Shown here one piece after another: positions 34,506-49,500 of a DNA stretch of 64,000 bases. The translations under genes and the position numbers were made by a program. Numbering within the stretch: position 1 is the stretch's first letter; each line of letters begins with the position of its first letter. The notes beneath the pieces are model-generated. The model saw nothing but the letters and a program-made list of their open reading frames with translations, did not search any database and had not been told where the DNA came from. Source of the DNA: Bugulina stolonifera (taxonomy: Eukaryota; Bryozoa; Gymnolaemata; Cheilostomatida; Bugulidae); assembly GCA_935421135.1 (NCBI GenBank), contig OW285196.1, positions 15,807,001 to 15,871,000 on the forward strand, read 5' to 3'.

Positions 34506-37500
34506 CTACAAGTGAATAGCCATACAATACATGTACTATTGTATATATACCACTCAGTGTGTGTCATAAGGTGATATATTAGTAGTGATAGGCTATTTAT
34601 TAACAGTGATAATTATGTGATATACAATGTATAATTAAAGGTGATAACTATGTGATATATATATATACTGTATATATCAAAGGTGATAACTATGTGATAT
34701 ATATATATATCAAAGGTGATAACTATGTGATATATATATATATCAAAGGTGATAACTATGTGATATATATATATATGTATATCAAAGGTGATAACTATGT
34801 GATATATATTAAAGGTGATGGTGACATATTAAAGGCGCACCAACCTGTCTAATACGCTGTAGTTGTCTCATCTTCCACGTGACTACAGCACAGCACCCCA
34901 GTAACAATAGAGTACAGAGTACAATATTAAATAGAACAAATATATTAGCCATGTTACTTCTAGGTGCCTGTCTATCCAGCTGTATGGAGCCTGCAGTGCC
35001 GTCAGCTCTAGATTTCTACATTATACAAACAATGTTTCATACCTTGGTTTACCCTAGCAATACCGTGGTTTACCCTAGCAACGCTGTGGTTTACCCTAGC
35101 AACGCTGTGGTTTACCCTAGCAACACTGTGGTTTACCCTAGCAACACTGTGGTTTACCCTAGCAACACTGTGGTTTACCCTAGCAACACTGTGGTTTACC
35201 CTAGCAACACTGGTTTACCCTAGCAACACTGTGGTTTACCCTAGCAACACTGTGGTTTACCCTAGCAACACTGTGGTTTACCCTAGCAACACTGTGGTTT
35301 ACTCTAGCAACACTGTGGTTTACCCTAGCAACACTGTGGTTTACCCTAGCATCACTGAAATTGATAACTGGAATTTTGAAATAAAGCTACTAAGACATTT
35401 CCATAATTAACTATCAACTACATGATTTTTATATAGGCCCAGTTACATACATTCAGAGCTCAGAAAAATCCCTGAAAACGATGAATAAACTATTCTGATA
35501 AACCAGCGAAAAAGAGCCCAAAGTATTGTACATATCAACAGGTACTGTGTTGAGTACAAGACGATAGGCTAAACTGTTAATAACTCACCACAACTACATA
35601 GAGCTCAGATAGCCTGGGATCTGCTAGCTCTTTAGGGAACTTAGCAACTACCCGATACTGTACAGAGGAGAGTTTCACTATCATAGGGGCATCACTGTAA
35701 GGTATAGCACAGCATAGAGCATATACAGTAGATTAACTACAGCACATTATAGGGCATATACAGTAGACTAGCCATAGCAAAGTACAGCGCATATACAGTA
35801 AAAGTTGACTTACTATCGCACAGTATAGGGCATATACAGTAAAAAGAGACTTACTATCGCACAATATAGGGCATATACAGTAAAAGTTGACTTACTATCG
35901 CACAGTATAGGACATATACAGTAAAAAGAGCCTTACTATCGCACAATATAGGGCATATACAGTAAAAGTTGACTTACTATAGCACAGTATAGAGCATATA
36001 CAGTAAAAGTTGACTTACTATAGCCCAATATAGGGCATATACAGTAAAAGTTGACTTACTATAGCACAGTATAGAGCATATACAGTAAAAGTTGACTTAC
36101 TATAGCACAGTATAGGGGATACACAGGAAAAAGAGACTTACTATAGCACAGTATAGGGCATATACAGTAAAAAGAGACTTACTATTAATGGTACAGTATA
36201 GGGCATATACAGTAAAAAGAGACTTACTATAGCACAGTATAGGGCATATACAGTAGACTTACTATAGCACAGTATAGGGTATATACAATAGAGTTACTAT
36301 AGAACATTATAGGGTATATACAGTAGACTTACTATAGCACAGTATAGGGTATATACAATAGACTTACTATAGAACATTATAGGGTATATACAGTAGACTT
36401 ACTATAGAACGTATATCTCATATTTATCTGTACAGTCCCATTCTTTGATGTCTAATATCTCAGTAGATGTAGAGGTTGTGGTGGAGGTTGACTGTATATT
36501 CCTAACAAATATGTGTATAGTATATAATATATAGGAAATACTGCATAGTACATACGAATCATATACATGTGGCCTGGCATGATATATACATTTATATACA
36601 TTATAACGTGTATAAAACCTATGTGAGTTCCAGCAGTATAACGCGTATGGAGTATAGAAGTACAGGATACAATAAAGTATGGCTCACCTTTTAGCTCTAT
36701 CAGACCATGTATCTCCACCCTCCACAGACATCACATATGATTGGTTGATTGATACAACGTGCTCACCAACACCAGGGTCAAAGGTCACAGTGAATGCACT
36801 AGGAGAATTTGACATGTAAATATCAGCAACTAAAACATATATAATAACTACATAACATATTATGTTATTATGTGAAGTAAAAGAATACAATGCTGTCTAT
36901 TCAGAGATCAAGCGAGGAATAAGGTTTCAAATCAACTCCACACCCCCAACCAGATTTGAGCCTAGATTCATAGCTTACAGTGTATGAACAGCATAGGAGT
37001 GGATAACTCCATACAGGCATCAAAAGGGTGTAATTATGTAGCAAAGCAGAGGCACCGAGAGACGCACTTTCCTACCTCCTGACTTGATGATAAACCTGAG
37101 TCTTACATCCGTAGGATGAGCTTGGACAGTGTATGAGTAACTATCTAATATAACCATAGAGTAGAAGGCTGTGTGGCCTCTAGGTAGGGGGTTACACTGA
37201 CGCCCCGAGTCTCGATCAAAGCAGTAAGGAGAATTTGAGTGTACCAGTCTAAAGCATACAAGAGGTGCAAATACTTTATTTCACACTGAGTTCATGCATT
37301 GACTTCATCAACAATCTATAACAGACCTAAACTGTAGACTGAACTGTAGACTGAACAGTAGACTGAACTGTAGACTAAACTGTAGAGTGAACTGTAGACT
37401 AAACTGTAGACTGCATTGTAGACGAAACTGTAGACTGCATTGTAGACGAAACTGTAGACGAAACTGTAGACTGCATTGTAAACTGCATTGTAGACTAAAC

Positions 37501-40500
37501 TTTAGACTGAACTATTGTACACTAAACCTGTGATTCAGTAAACTAGGGTTCTACTGTATAATTATACATGTGTGTATATATGTATGTACTGGATATATGT
37601 ATGTACTGGATATATGTATGTACTGGATATATGTATGTACTGGATATATGTATGTACTGGATATATGTATGTGCTGGATATATGTATGTACTGGATATAT
37701 GTATGTACTGTATATATGTATGTACTGGATATATGTATGTACTGGATATATGTATGTACTGGATATATGTATGTACTGGATATATGTATGTACTGGATAT
37801 ATGTATGTACTGGATATATGTATGTACTGGATATATGTATGTACTGGATATATGTATGTACTGGATATATGTATGTACTGGATATATGTATGTACTGGAT
37901 ATATGTATGTACTGGATATATGGTATTGCAGGGTTAAAGGTATCTGACACACGAATTATATGAGGTGTAGAGAGACAACAGCTGAGTATAGAATACATCT
38001 AGCAGAGGAATCAAATAAAAGGGTTCCTGCTACTCATGATTGGCTGACATTTTGTATTTATCAGCATGTGTGTGTGTGTTACTAATTGATTAAGGCAACA
38101 ATGTGTTACTCTGGATCAATGCCATAACTATCAGATTGTAGCCAGCCAATACAGAAGGACAATAATTGACTGCAGCAGATTTACCTGTAGCATTGGTGAT
38201 TATCCATAGGGTCACCAAGGTAGCCAGCATTACATACGTTACACTGAGACGGTTTGGAGAAATCCACAGATTTGGTATTATTTCTACAGGTGCACCCTGC
38301 ACCCGTATCTGTAATAGAAGTAGATTTTGTTAAGAGCATAGGCTAAACCAGGTAAACTTGGTACGGACACTGCATGCAGGTGATATACACTTACCAGAGT
38401 TACAGGTGACACTGCATGCAGGTGATATATGCTTACCAGGGTTACAGGTGACACTGCATGCAGGTGATATATACTTACCAGGGTTACAGGTGACACTGCA
38501 TGCAGGTGATATATACTTACCAGGGTTACAGGTGTTATCTAGTCCATGTCCATTACACTGACATTGAATGCAGGTGTTATCTGCAGACAGGAAGTAGCCA
38601 GGCTTACATGACTCACACCGATCACCAATTGAGTGAGAGGAACAGTCGAGACACTTGAGTGACTCATCCAATAGAGGACCAGCATCTGTAGCATCGACCA
38701 ATAGTATGTTAGTATATATCCACAACTGTAGAGTCGACCAATAGTATGCTAGTATGTTAGTAGAGTTGACCAATAGTATGTCAGTATATATTCACATCTG
38801 TAGAGTCGACCAATAGTACGTTAGTGTATATTCAGTGCATATGATGAGCACATACATGTACACACTAACCTAAGCATGGATAACAAAGAGATTTTAGGAC
38901 TAGACACCTTTTCTAGGTCTAAAAACTTACTAAGCGCTGGCAAGGTACCAGTGCAGGTATTAGACCTTCCATTACATGCATCATAGCAGGATACACAGGC
39001 TATGCCCTGCCTGGGGTTACCCACATATCCATGTAGACAGAATTCACAGCTGTTTCCTACAAACACATGGAATATCATAACGTAATGTGTGATTATATAC
39101 ACTGTACATCCGTGAATATAATTTATATAGACAAGAACAGTATAACTACATTTTAATAGCGTCTGTATAAATAATAGACACTAAACACAACCATAGACCA
39201 TCTTAGTTTATAATTATATACAATGTATATATACCAGTATTAGCTGTAGCAGTAGCATGTGCTTACAATGTAGTAGTGGTGCCATAATTACTATGGTATT
39301 ACAAGTTGTCCTCTCTCGACTACTATATGGTCAAGAGAGGACAACTCCAACATAATGCTGTTTAACCATGAACTAATACTATGAAGTATAACTAACTAAA
39401 ACTATGAAGTATAGCTAACTAATACTATGAAGTATAGCTAACTAATACTATGAAGTATAACTAACTAATACTATGAAGTATAACTAACTAAAACTATGAA
39501 GTATAGCTAACTAATACTATGAAGTATAGCTAACTAATACTATGAAGTATAACTAACTAATACTATGACGTATAACTAACTATAACTATGAAGTATAACT
39601 AATTATTACTATGAAGTATAACTAACTAATACTATGACGTATAACTAACTAATACTATGAAGTACAACTAATTATTACCATGAAGTATAAATAACTATAA
39701 AATGTAATACTATGAAGTATAAATAACTAATACTATGAAGTATAACTAACTATAACTATGAAGTATAACTAACTATAACTATGAAGTATAACTAACTAAT
39801 ACTATGACGTATAACTAACTAATACTATGAAGTATAACAGCGAAATGTGATAGCATAGTACTGAGTGACTCACCTGTTGTGAAATTCCTACACTGAAGAC
39901 AGAGGGAGAGGTCATTGACTGGGCAGTAGCTGTGCCTGTTACACTCACATTCAAGCTCACAGTTCTCTGGTAAAAGAGAGAACAAACACACACATAATGT
40001 AGACAGTTGAGCACTAACAGGCCGATACAATGGGTGTAAATCTATACTGCATAACTCTTTACGAGAGGCTATGTGTTTGGTCATTTCAACACCATAATGC
40101 CACACAGCCTATATAACATATAGTCAGGTACCATGACTTGACCTGAACAAAGTTAATGGTACCTGACTATATAACATATAGTCAGGTACCATGACTTGAC
40201 TTGAACAAAGTTAATGGTACCTGACTATATAACATATAGTCAGGTACCATGACTTGACCTGAACAAAGTTAATGGTACCTGACTATATATTATATAGTCA
40301 GGTACCATGACTTGACCTGAACAAAGTTAATGATAGAGAAGAGTGTAACTAGAGATCTATCCCCAGGGAGAAGTCAGCTCGTGTGTTAAACGTTTGACAT
40401 TATTAGATCTGACGTCCACAGCTAAGACTGAGACAATGAACTACATTATGCACATACTGTGATAGACGCACCACAGGAGGCGGAGCTTACAGACACGTCT

Positions 40501-43500
40501 ATCTACTCACCACCTTAGGGGGCGGAGCTTACAGACACCTATATCTACTCACCACCAACAAATCCGACATCACATCGACAGGAGTCAATGTTGATACAGC
40601 AGCCATGATCTCCACAGCCACCACTGCATATGGGGATACAGAGAGAGTCGGGTTCAGAGTGGAGGTCGTTGTGTTCCAGTTTGTGATACTCGGGGCACAC
40701 CCCCTGGTAGTTGGTACTCTGTACTTCCGTCACAGCTCTGTATCCGCTCTTACAGATACACTTATAGCCTACAGGGTAAATATAGTGTAAGTATAGTGTA
40801 AGTATAGTGTAAGTACAGTACATTATGTACAGTATATATACAGTATACATACAGTATACATACAGCATGTGTACAGTATATGTACAGTATAAATCACTAT
40901 TTTTACCTGTATACACATATTGCTGTAGATTGACTCTTCACTGCACTTACATTCCGATAGATACATATGTAAACCCTACACACTACGGAGCACACACTCA
41001 CCTTGCTGCTGATCTACACAGTGCTGAACTCTGATGTCACAGGTATGATGTCTATTGAAACATTCATTCTCTGCGGGGCAGCTGAGATAGTTCCACTGAA
41101 CCATCTTGGGCTCTACGTGACGACGCAACGTGTCACTCAGCGTCAAGGACGTGCAAAGAGAGCTGTTAGTCCTACTTCCCTCTGTACATAAGCCATCGCC
41201 TGATTGGCTGCCAGCCACAGAGCACCACCCACAGTGAGGCTGCGCTAAGCAGTGGGAACACTGGTCATACGCTGAGCAGTTCCTCGGGCAACTTTCATGG
41301 TTGAGCATCACATTTCCAATATGGCCACTATCCACAATGCTCAGTACATCGGCACTGAGGCATACCTCTCTCTCTATATTCCACACGTGTATCGTGGGAA
41401 GAGAGGGCGTGTTATATTGTAAACAGTCATCACAAGGAAGAAGTCGTGAAGCAGCCATACACTCACCAGGTGTCGCTAGTAAGTTACTAGGTAGTTCATA
41501 TGATGAGGCGTACTGACGAGTGACACAGAATCCGTGCCCCTTTTTCTCACTGGTCACCCTGTTAACAAAATAAAGAATAAACCAATCAGCTTGCAGCTGT
41601 AGCTAACTCTATGCTCACAACACAATTAGTCATCACCAACAGATCTCCTTGTGCAGACGACTATCAGAGTAAACACATGTAATGGATTTACTAGCTATAT
41701 AGTGAGCCGAGTGTCTTCAATAATTCACATGATCAAAGAGTAGCCGACCACTCCGACCACAGCGACCATGCAATGACTGAACCCTCTATGCTGATGAGCA
41801 GTACATACCTATTAGTCCACATGCATCCCTTTTCCTGCGTACATGTAAGACAGTCCGAGCTTGCCAAATCAAAACATAGTGGCTCAGGTTGACAGATGAA
41901 ATCTGATTGGTCAATAGGAGACGACCTATCCTTGCATCTCAATCTCAAGTTATCCCACATACAACCCTGCATCAACAACACCAGTGGTCTCATGACATAA
42001 CCTTCTCATAACATAACCGTATGAAATACTGTGATAACATTATATACCCTCAGATACCATGCTGGTAAAGAGTTACCCTCTCCTACTCCTACTCCTTTAA
42101 TGAGTATATAGACTGAAGACTCACCCGTCCCTCAGTCTGCCAGCAGTAGGGTGGAGTGGACATACATAACGCGCATGTAGTCAGGGAGGAACAGTCGACA
42201 TCACAGTCTAGTTTAGTTACAACGCTGCAAAAGAGTAAACAGTAGAATATTATGTAGAACATACTAAGTAAGACAACAGTGGTGGTTTGATTTACAAACG
42301 GCTAATTAATGATAAATATGTCACATACAGTTGGTTAAATAATAAATAGGTCAAGCATCTCTTACCTGCCATTGGCTATTGACTGCTGGTCACACCAGTC
42401 TTCTAAGTGAGATAAAGAGGTGGAGCTTACTATGGTAGTTGTCTGGTCAGTACTAACTACTAGGAGAGAGTTGTTTAAAGGGTTATAACTATATCCTAGA
42501 ATTGTCTCCCTCGTAACGCTGCCTGTAAATCATATTAAGTACATATACTAAGTACATAGCCACTAAGTACTGCAGTGAGTAGACAACACTGAATGAATGA
42601 GCAAGTCAAGAGAACACAACTCCTGGATATTTGCTTGCGCAAAGAGGCACTGTATTCTATACATGTACATGATAGAAAACCCTTGAGTAAAATGGGAATA
42701 ATAGTCACAAGGCAATACAATACTAGAACAATATAGTGGGGGTAACTCTAGTTGAGTGGTGATAGTAGACCTACATGCATGCAATATACAATATAATGTA
42801 TTGGATGTTTACTACATAGCATAATATATTTATTATATACACACATTAGCTAAGAATAGCATAAGACTGCGTATGTGTATAACCAACTGGCCACAGTCAC
42901 AAATGTTTCCCAACTCTTGATGTCAATCAGGGATTAGTGATGCAATGGAAAAACTGCAATCTGCAGTAAAAGTGCTTTTATAGATTGCTAATAATATCTC
43001 TAACTGTAATATTATGTTTGATGTATTTTTTAGCAGGGAATTCATAAAATACATCACATATATATAAAAGGCGGTCAAACAAATATAATGTTTATAGTCA
43101 TATTAATAACACATCTAACTCGTGTGCTATGTGACTGTAGACATGTACTGACAAAGTGTGATAGTATCAGCGTTACCATGGTAACGGCTATTGTTGTCAT
43201 GGTAACGGTTATTAATCAGAGAGTCAATGAAGTAAATCACACTGAGCTACTAACAAATGTTACTAGCTAGTGTGTAGTTTACTTCATAGGAGGGTTTCAC
43301 ACAGAGAGGGAACAAAACACTAGTACAGTAAGTATGACTTCATGAATGTAGGTGCAGCTGTAGGGTGTAAGTATAAGAGATGTAAGTGTCAATGTGTAGT
43401 CTTATAGAGTACACATGTACCATAGAGATATTTTACCTTATTCCACTTAGCACCAGCAAACTACAATATAGCTAACTTCTCACTAAATGCTACAGTAAAA

Positions 43501-46500
43501 TACTAGTCATTTAATCAGTATACTTGGTTATGATCTAAACAGGTTTTAGTGAAAGTAGAAGTGATTTTACTTTTGTAGAGCTGATACTAATCGTAAGACA
43601 TACTTCTATATGTACATATAGATACATCACCCTAGCATATATATGTACATATAGATACATCACCCTAGCATATGTATGTACATATAGGTACATTACCCTA
43701 GCACATGTATGTACATATAGGTACATTACCCTAGCATATGTATGTACATATAGGTACATTACCCTAGCATATATGTGTACATATAGGTACATCACCCTAG
43801 CATATGTATGTACATGTAGGTACATCACCCTAGCATATGTATGTACATATAGGTACATCACCCTAGCATATGTATGTACATATAGGTACATCACCCTAGC
43901 ATATGTATGTACATATAGGTACATCACCCTAGCATATGTATGTACATATAGGTACATTACCCTAGCATATGTACATTGTATGTACATATAGGTACATCAC
44001 CCTAGCATATACATCTACATGTACATATAAACAAGTACATGCATATAGTTATTTGGTGTAGATACAATGTAACTATATAAAGGTAAGTAGATAGGTTGGT
44101 TTTATACTCCATCAGTTATTTCTTTCCTAACAGATGATGCATGAGACAGTTATTTCTTTCCTAACAGATGATGCATGAGACAGTTTGCTTGTATTTATTA
44201 TTAATGTGTTTGTAGTGAGATACATTTGTAACTATTGTACGTAATGTAATGTAACATATTGTTATAATGTGCCACAGCTGAGCTATCATAGGGAACAGTA
44301 TTACTTTGATATGTTGTAATAGAAGTGTATAATTACTATTATCATACATCATATCAAATCTCACTCCACTGGCTGTATTATATAACTGTATAACTATATT
44401 ATATAACTGTATAACTGTATTATATTATAACTGTATAACTGTATTATATAACTGTATAACTGTATTATATAACTGTATAACTGTATTATATAACTGTATA
44501 ACTGTATTATATAACTGTATAACTGTATTATATAACTGTATTACTGTATAATTGTATAACGGAAGAGCATGCTGTCTTCAAATTGATTGGTAGTGGCATA
44601 TTTAAATGTCTTTCTGGAAAGTAATAAATGCAGTAGTAGGCTTATAGTGCATTACAATGTAATTTAGTAGAATGATATTATATTATTATATATTATGCAA
44701 GGGGAAGCAATGTTACTGAAGTGATAACAATTACAGGAAATACATATACACGTATATAATGTACAGCTGATAGCTACTAGAAGACTACAGGAAATGTAAA
44801 TTTAACAACAGATTGTATCATAATATTATTCAATGTTGTAGTGTATAAATATAAGGCAATGGCCTATGTACTGTTTAGTTATTATCTATATCAACTAGGA
44901 GTAGGTTGTAGAGTCTAACAACTATACTATATTACTATATTATTAACTACAATACTGTGTACTACAGGTATGTATAACCTAGTAAATACATATACACTGC
45001 AGTGTAAGTAATGTATATACAGAATATAAACACAGTGTATACATTATAATTGTATTCAATATCAGAGCTGTAATTTAAATTAATATTATTCAAATAATAT
45101 CAAACTAAACAACCTTTTAATTAATTTGTTACCAATTAAATTAATATGAATTAATCAATAAAGGTTGTCGAATTAATGTAACATTTAACTCACTGGTTCA
45201 CTCATTCACTGGTTCACTCGTTCACTGGTTCACTCGTTCACTGGTTCACTGGTTCACTCGTTCACTGGTTCACTCGTTCACTGGTTCACTCGTTCACTGG
45301 TTCACTCGTTCACTGGTTCACTCATTCACTGGTTCACTCGTTCACTGGTTCACTCGTTCACTGGTTCACTCGTTCACTCGTTCACTGGTTCACTCATTTA
45401 CTCTCCCCCCAGGTTTGACTTACTCCCAGTTTTAGGAAGAGTGTATCATTATCTTATCACTGTACGAGGATTATAAACTTCCACAAACTATAATAAACTG
45501 TGTAATTCTCACTTCCACTTCAAGTAGGATACACTCATTGTACATTGTATGCATGGCATATACATGTAATTGATATATTATAGTATAATAACACGGAGAC
45601 CACACTTTCGTACATGCAAGTACTATAATAATATAGGAACGAGTATATATATTACTATATTATGTATAAATGGAATATATGAGATGAATACCATTGATAC
45701 TCAAACACAGAAGAGTCCATTATTTCAACCTTTTAGAGTAAACAGTGGAACATTTGACCAACTCCATTATCATGTAACCAGTTAGATAATCAGTGATATA
45801 GTATGTAGTACTAGCTAGTGAATCCTACATGTATATGTATATACACAACCATATATGGTAATATTATATTATTGCATACACGTGTGTTGTTGCTGTATAT
45901 AAGTGAACATACATAGCCTACTTTATAATGTACTTGTAAATGTCATTTCTCTGCTGTCATCATGATTGGGTGAGAAAATTTATATAATTAAATTATATTT
46001 TAGATAAATATAACAGAACGTCACTAAGATGGCCGAATTCCATCCTGAGTTGGGATTCTTTACAGCGTACAGGAAGAAGTATGGTTTCCCTTATTTTGAC
46101 AGAGAAGAGCCTCTTGAGTTATTCAGGTACATGAGCAAATAATTCCATTAGCATATTAACCAAGAGGGGATAATTCCCCGTCGGAATGTCTTTAGTCAAA
46201 ACTCTTGATTTAGATAGTACATTCAGCTCTATATTATATTTACTAGTTAAGCCTCGTACTCGTACAATGGTAGAGGATAGGGACTTGCAGACAGGACCTG
46301 ATGTAGTGTATAATTAGAATGTGGTTGGCTGTTGTAGAGAGATGGGGCTGTGGGGGGCAGGTATAATATATATAATAGTGGTGCTAGTCATCACCGTCAT
46401 CATAGCATTCCTAGGGACCAGAGGCTATAGCAGATGGAGGGTAACCCTACAGATGATCATCACACTGAGTATTGGCTGCTCCATCATAGGTAAGTGGATG

Positions 46501-49500
46501 CATATTGAGATAAGGCACAGCATCGTCACTTTATAATATCTATTATCCAATGCTGCCTTGCCGATGATGTTTATTATCCAACGATGCCGATGATATTTTA
46601 TTACTACCGTGCCTTTAGCTATCATGTTTAGTCGTTACTTTGCAGTCTGTGTGACTGGAAACTTTTGGCGAGTTGCCCACTACGAGCAGACTGACGGGAA
46701 TAGAGTGTTGAAGTATAAACTGCACATTGGACTGCACCAGGCGAATATAACCATGGCTAGGATGATGGAGGGAGGCACTGACTATCTAGAGTATCACAAC
46801 GTAAAGATAGGCTGGACAGAAGGTAAAGTATACAGACTATGCTACTGGTTCCATTAGCTAAGCTAAAACAGCGGGAGTGTAACATGGATACCAAGTGTTC
46901 TGGCAATTCCATCTAACCTAGTCTCATATCAGTCGTATATCAATCAACACACCAAAGATATTTCAAAAATTATATTAGTCGGTACGCCCCAGTGAGTTTA
47001 GCAAGATTAAAGCGTCACCCATGTTTTGCCAACAATGCTGGTATGTTGAAAGAAGATAGCGATTATCAAAGATGATTGAGAACTTGATACGACTGTCTCT
47101 TACGACACTTGTTGACTCTTTAAATGGCATGTCCTTTAGTTCACCCGAGTAACTACTTGCTAAGCTATAGACACAAAGAGAGAAGAACAACAATTCTGTA
47201 GTTCAACAAGTCATAGAGTAAACCCGATCAAACACACATGTAAAGTTGAGCCTCCATTATACATGTAAACAGCAGCTGAGAGCTCCAGCTGGGGAGAGAG
47301 AAGGTGGCATCTTATGGTAAATGTGTTGATTATTGATAGTATTTGGTGGGTTAATTTGTAGTGTCGCAGGCAGAGAGGGAATACAGAGAAGGTTTGATGC
47401 GTGGATGGCCTCCAGGTATCCTACGTATAGCCCGCTACATCAGTGTAGATATGGGTGAGATGAGGTACATGAGGAAGTTTAGAGAGAGTGGATACGCTGT
47501 ATATGTCCTCTTATGGTAGGTATACACTGTATACGTCCTTTTATGGTAGGTATACGCTGTATACGTCCTCTTATGGTAGGTATACGCTGCATACGTCCTC
47601 TTATGATAGGTATCCACTGTATACGTCCTCTTATGGTAGGTATACGCTGTATACGTCCTCTTATGGTAGGTATACGCTGTATACGTCCTCTTATGGTAGG
47701 TATACAAATCTCGAATAGCGGTTTCTCTACTGTCCAAACATGATGTACCTCAAAAGATTGGACAAAATAAAGAAACATTTTTTTAATTCCAGGGCAGCCT
47801 TTGCTTCCTGGCTGTTAGCCAACATTCTGATTGGTTCCCATGTGACATACGCTGCATGTGCTCTCCTGCTCACTGGGATCCTCAAGTTGTTGGCATGCAT
47901 AGTGTACGCCTCTCGGCAACCTGCTAGGCTCTGCCAGGAAGGTACCGGTTTCTGTATTCCAATGGACGATGAAGAGAGAAAGCAACTCTCGCTCAACTAT
48001 GACTGGATGTACTGGCTCACACTCTTCCTCGGTAGGTTTAGTTTATCCAGACAGTAATCATAACTAGATGTGAGTAGGCGGGTAATAATGGTGGTTAATC
48101 ATAAAGAACATGGCTATCAACCCGTCCAGGCTGACTAATAGTTTTCTTTGTTTTAAACCCTCTTCTCCAAAGAGAGTTTCATACCCTCTTCTCCAAAGAG
48201 GGTTTCATCAGGCAAACAGTAGTTTTGCCTCCACACAGCTACATTCCCATAGTAAGTAGCGGTTGGGATCCACTAAATCAATAACCCAGAGCTTCTCTCT
48301 CTTTCAGGTATCTTTATCATACTCATCTCTGTGATCATACTCGTACTCGACTATCTCAGACCAGCAGATATGAACAAGTTCTTTGGAACGTCATCAGAAT
48401 ACGTGTCAGCGTGCGACGAGGCAGAGGTGAGTGTAATGAGTACATACACATATTATCAATTAACAAATGACATTGTGGGGATTGATCTGAAAACCATACA
48501 GAGAATTCTTAGAGATTGATACAATTGTAATGCTTTGGCTTGTGAGATTGTCAAAAGCAGTATGGGACTGCAAAGGACTGTGGGATACATACACAATGCA
48601 TTGTGGGATATATATTGTAGTTGATACAGAACCAAAATAAGGACATCAGAGGCATAATCAGGAGTCTGAGCACAAAGAGAAGCATCAGAAGAGAGAAAGA
48701 GAAGCTGCCATCAGATGTGGAGAAAACTAAAAAGAAAGCTCCATTCGACAGTTACCATTCAAATGAAGGTAAGTACTAACAGAGTCACCGAGCCACACCC
48801 ATATAGCATGATCGGTGTAGATCACTAGAGATACACACTATATACATGTACATGACTTCCCAGCATGCCTAGTTTGTACTGATAACTAGGCATGCTGGGG
48901 CTGAAAATATTAATGTAGTCTGTAAGTGTGAGTGGTAAACCAGTCGATTACCTATGATTGTATGTATTCACAGGTGGAACCTTACCTCCCTACACCTCTT
49001 CACCAACGGATCGGCAAACAGGAAATGGAATAACAGGTAGGGAGTAAACAAACTGTCAACTCATGAATATGCCTATAAATAGCCCATATCCTTATGTGTA
49101 GTACATGGGGGGATTATCACCATGTATATAGAGGAAAGGGTAGAGGGTACATCACCCCTAGTTGAGTACTGCTATGACTGGACAAGGAACAAGGAAAAGG
49201 AATATCTCTATGTAAACAAGACCTTTATTTGGCAGATTAAAATAACAATATTTCCTTGATATATCCAGATTACTCGGTATACTATTTCTCAGTAGCTTGG
49301 TAGCGCTAACATTAATAACGTGTGATTGGTTACACAGTTCCAGACGTACAGGTGGAGATGATGCCGATAGACGGAGCAGAGCACAGACAGCGTATACCCA
49401 ACCACGATGACCTCGATGAGAAAGACGAGATAGACACTGACTCGGAGACGGACTGCGACAAACAGCACGAGAATATATACCAGCTGGACGCCTCCTCTAT

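Larger units (their letters stand above)
42523..46028. other. MEGF8-like intron, left part
   Basis: No exon on either strand was supported. It holds the arrays at 43.6-44.0, 44.37-44.56 and 45.19-45.41 kb and AT-rich sequence upstream of the nested gene. Confidence 0.55.

Noticed and set aside
37543..37998. Five overlapping frames of 121-151 codons
   Set aside because: 17-bp array with TATATGTATGTACTGGA; open in many frames on both strands.
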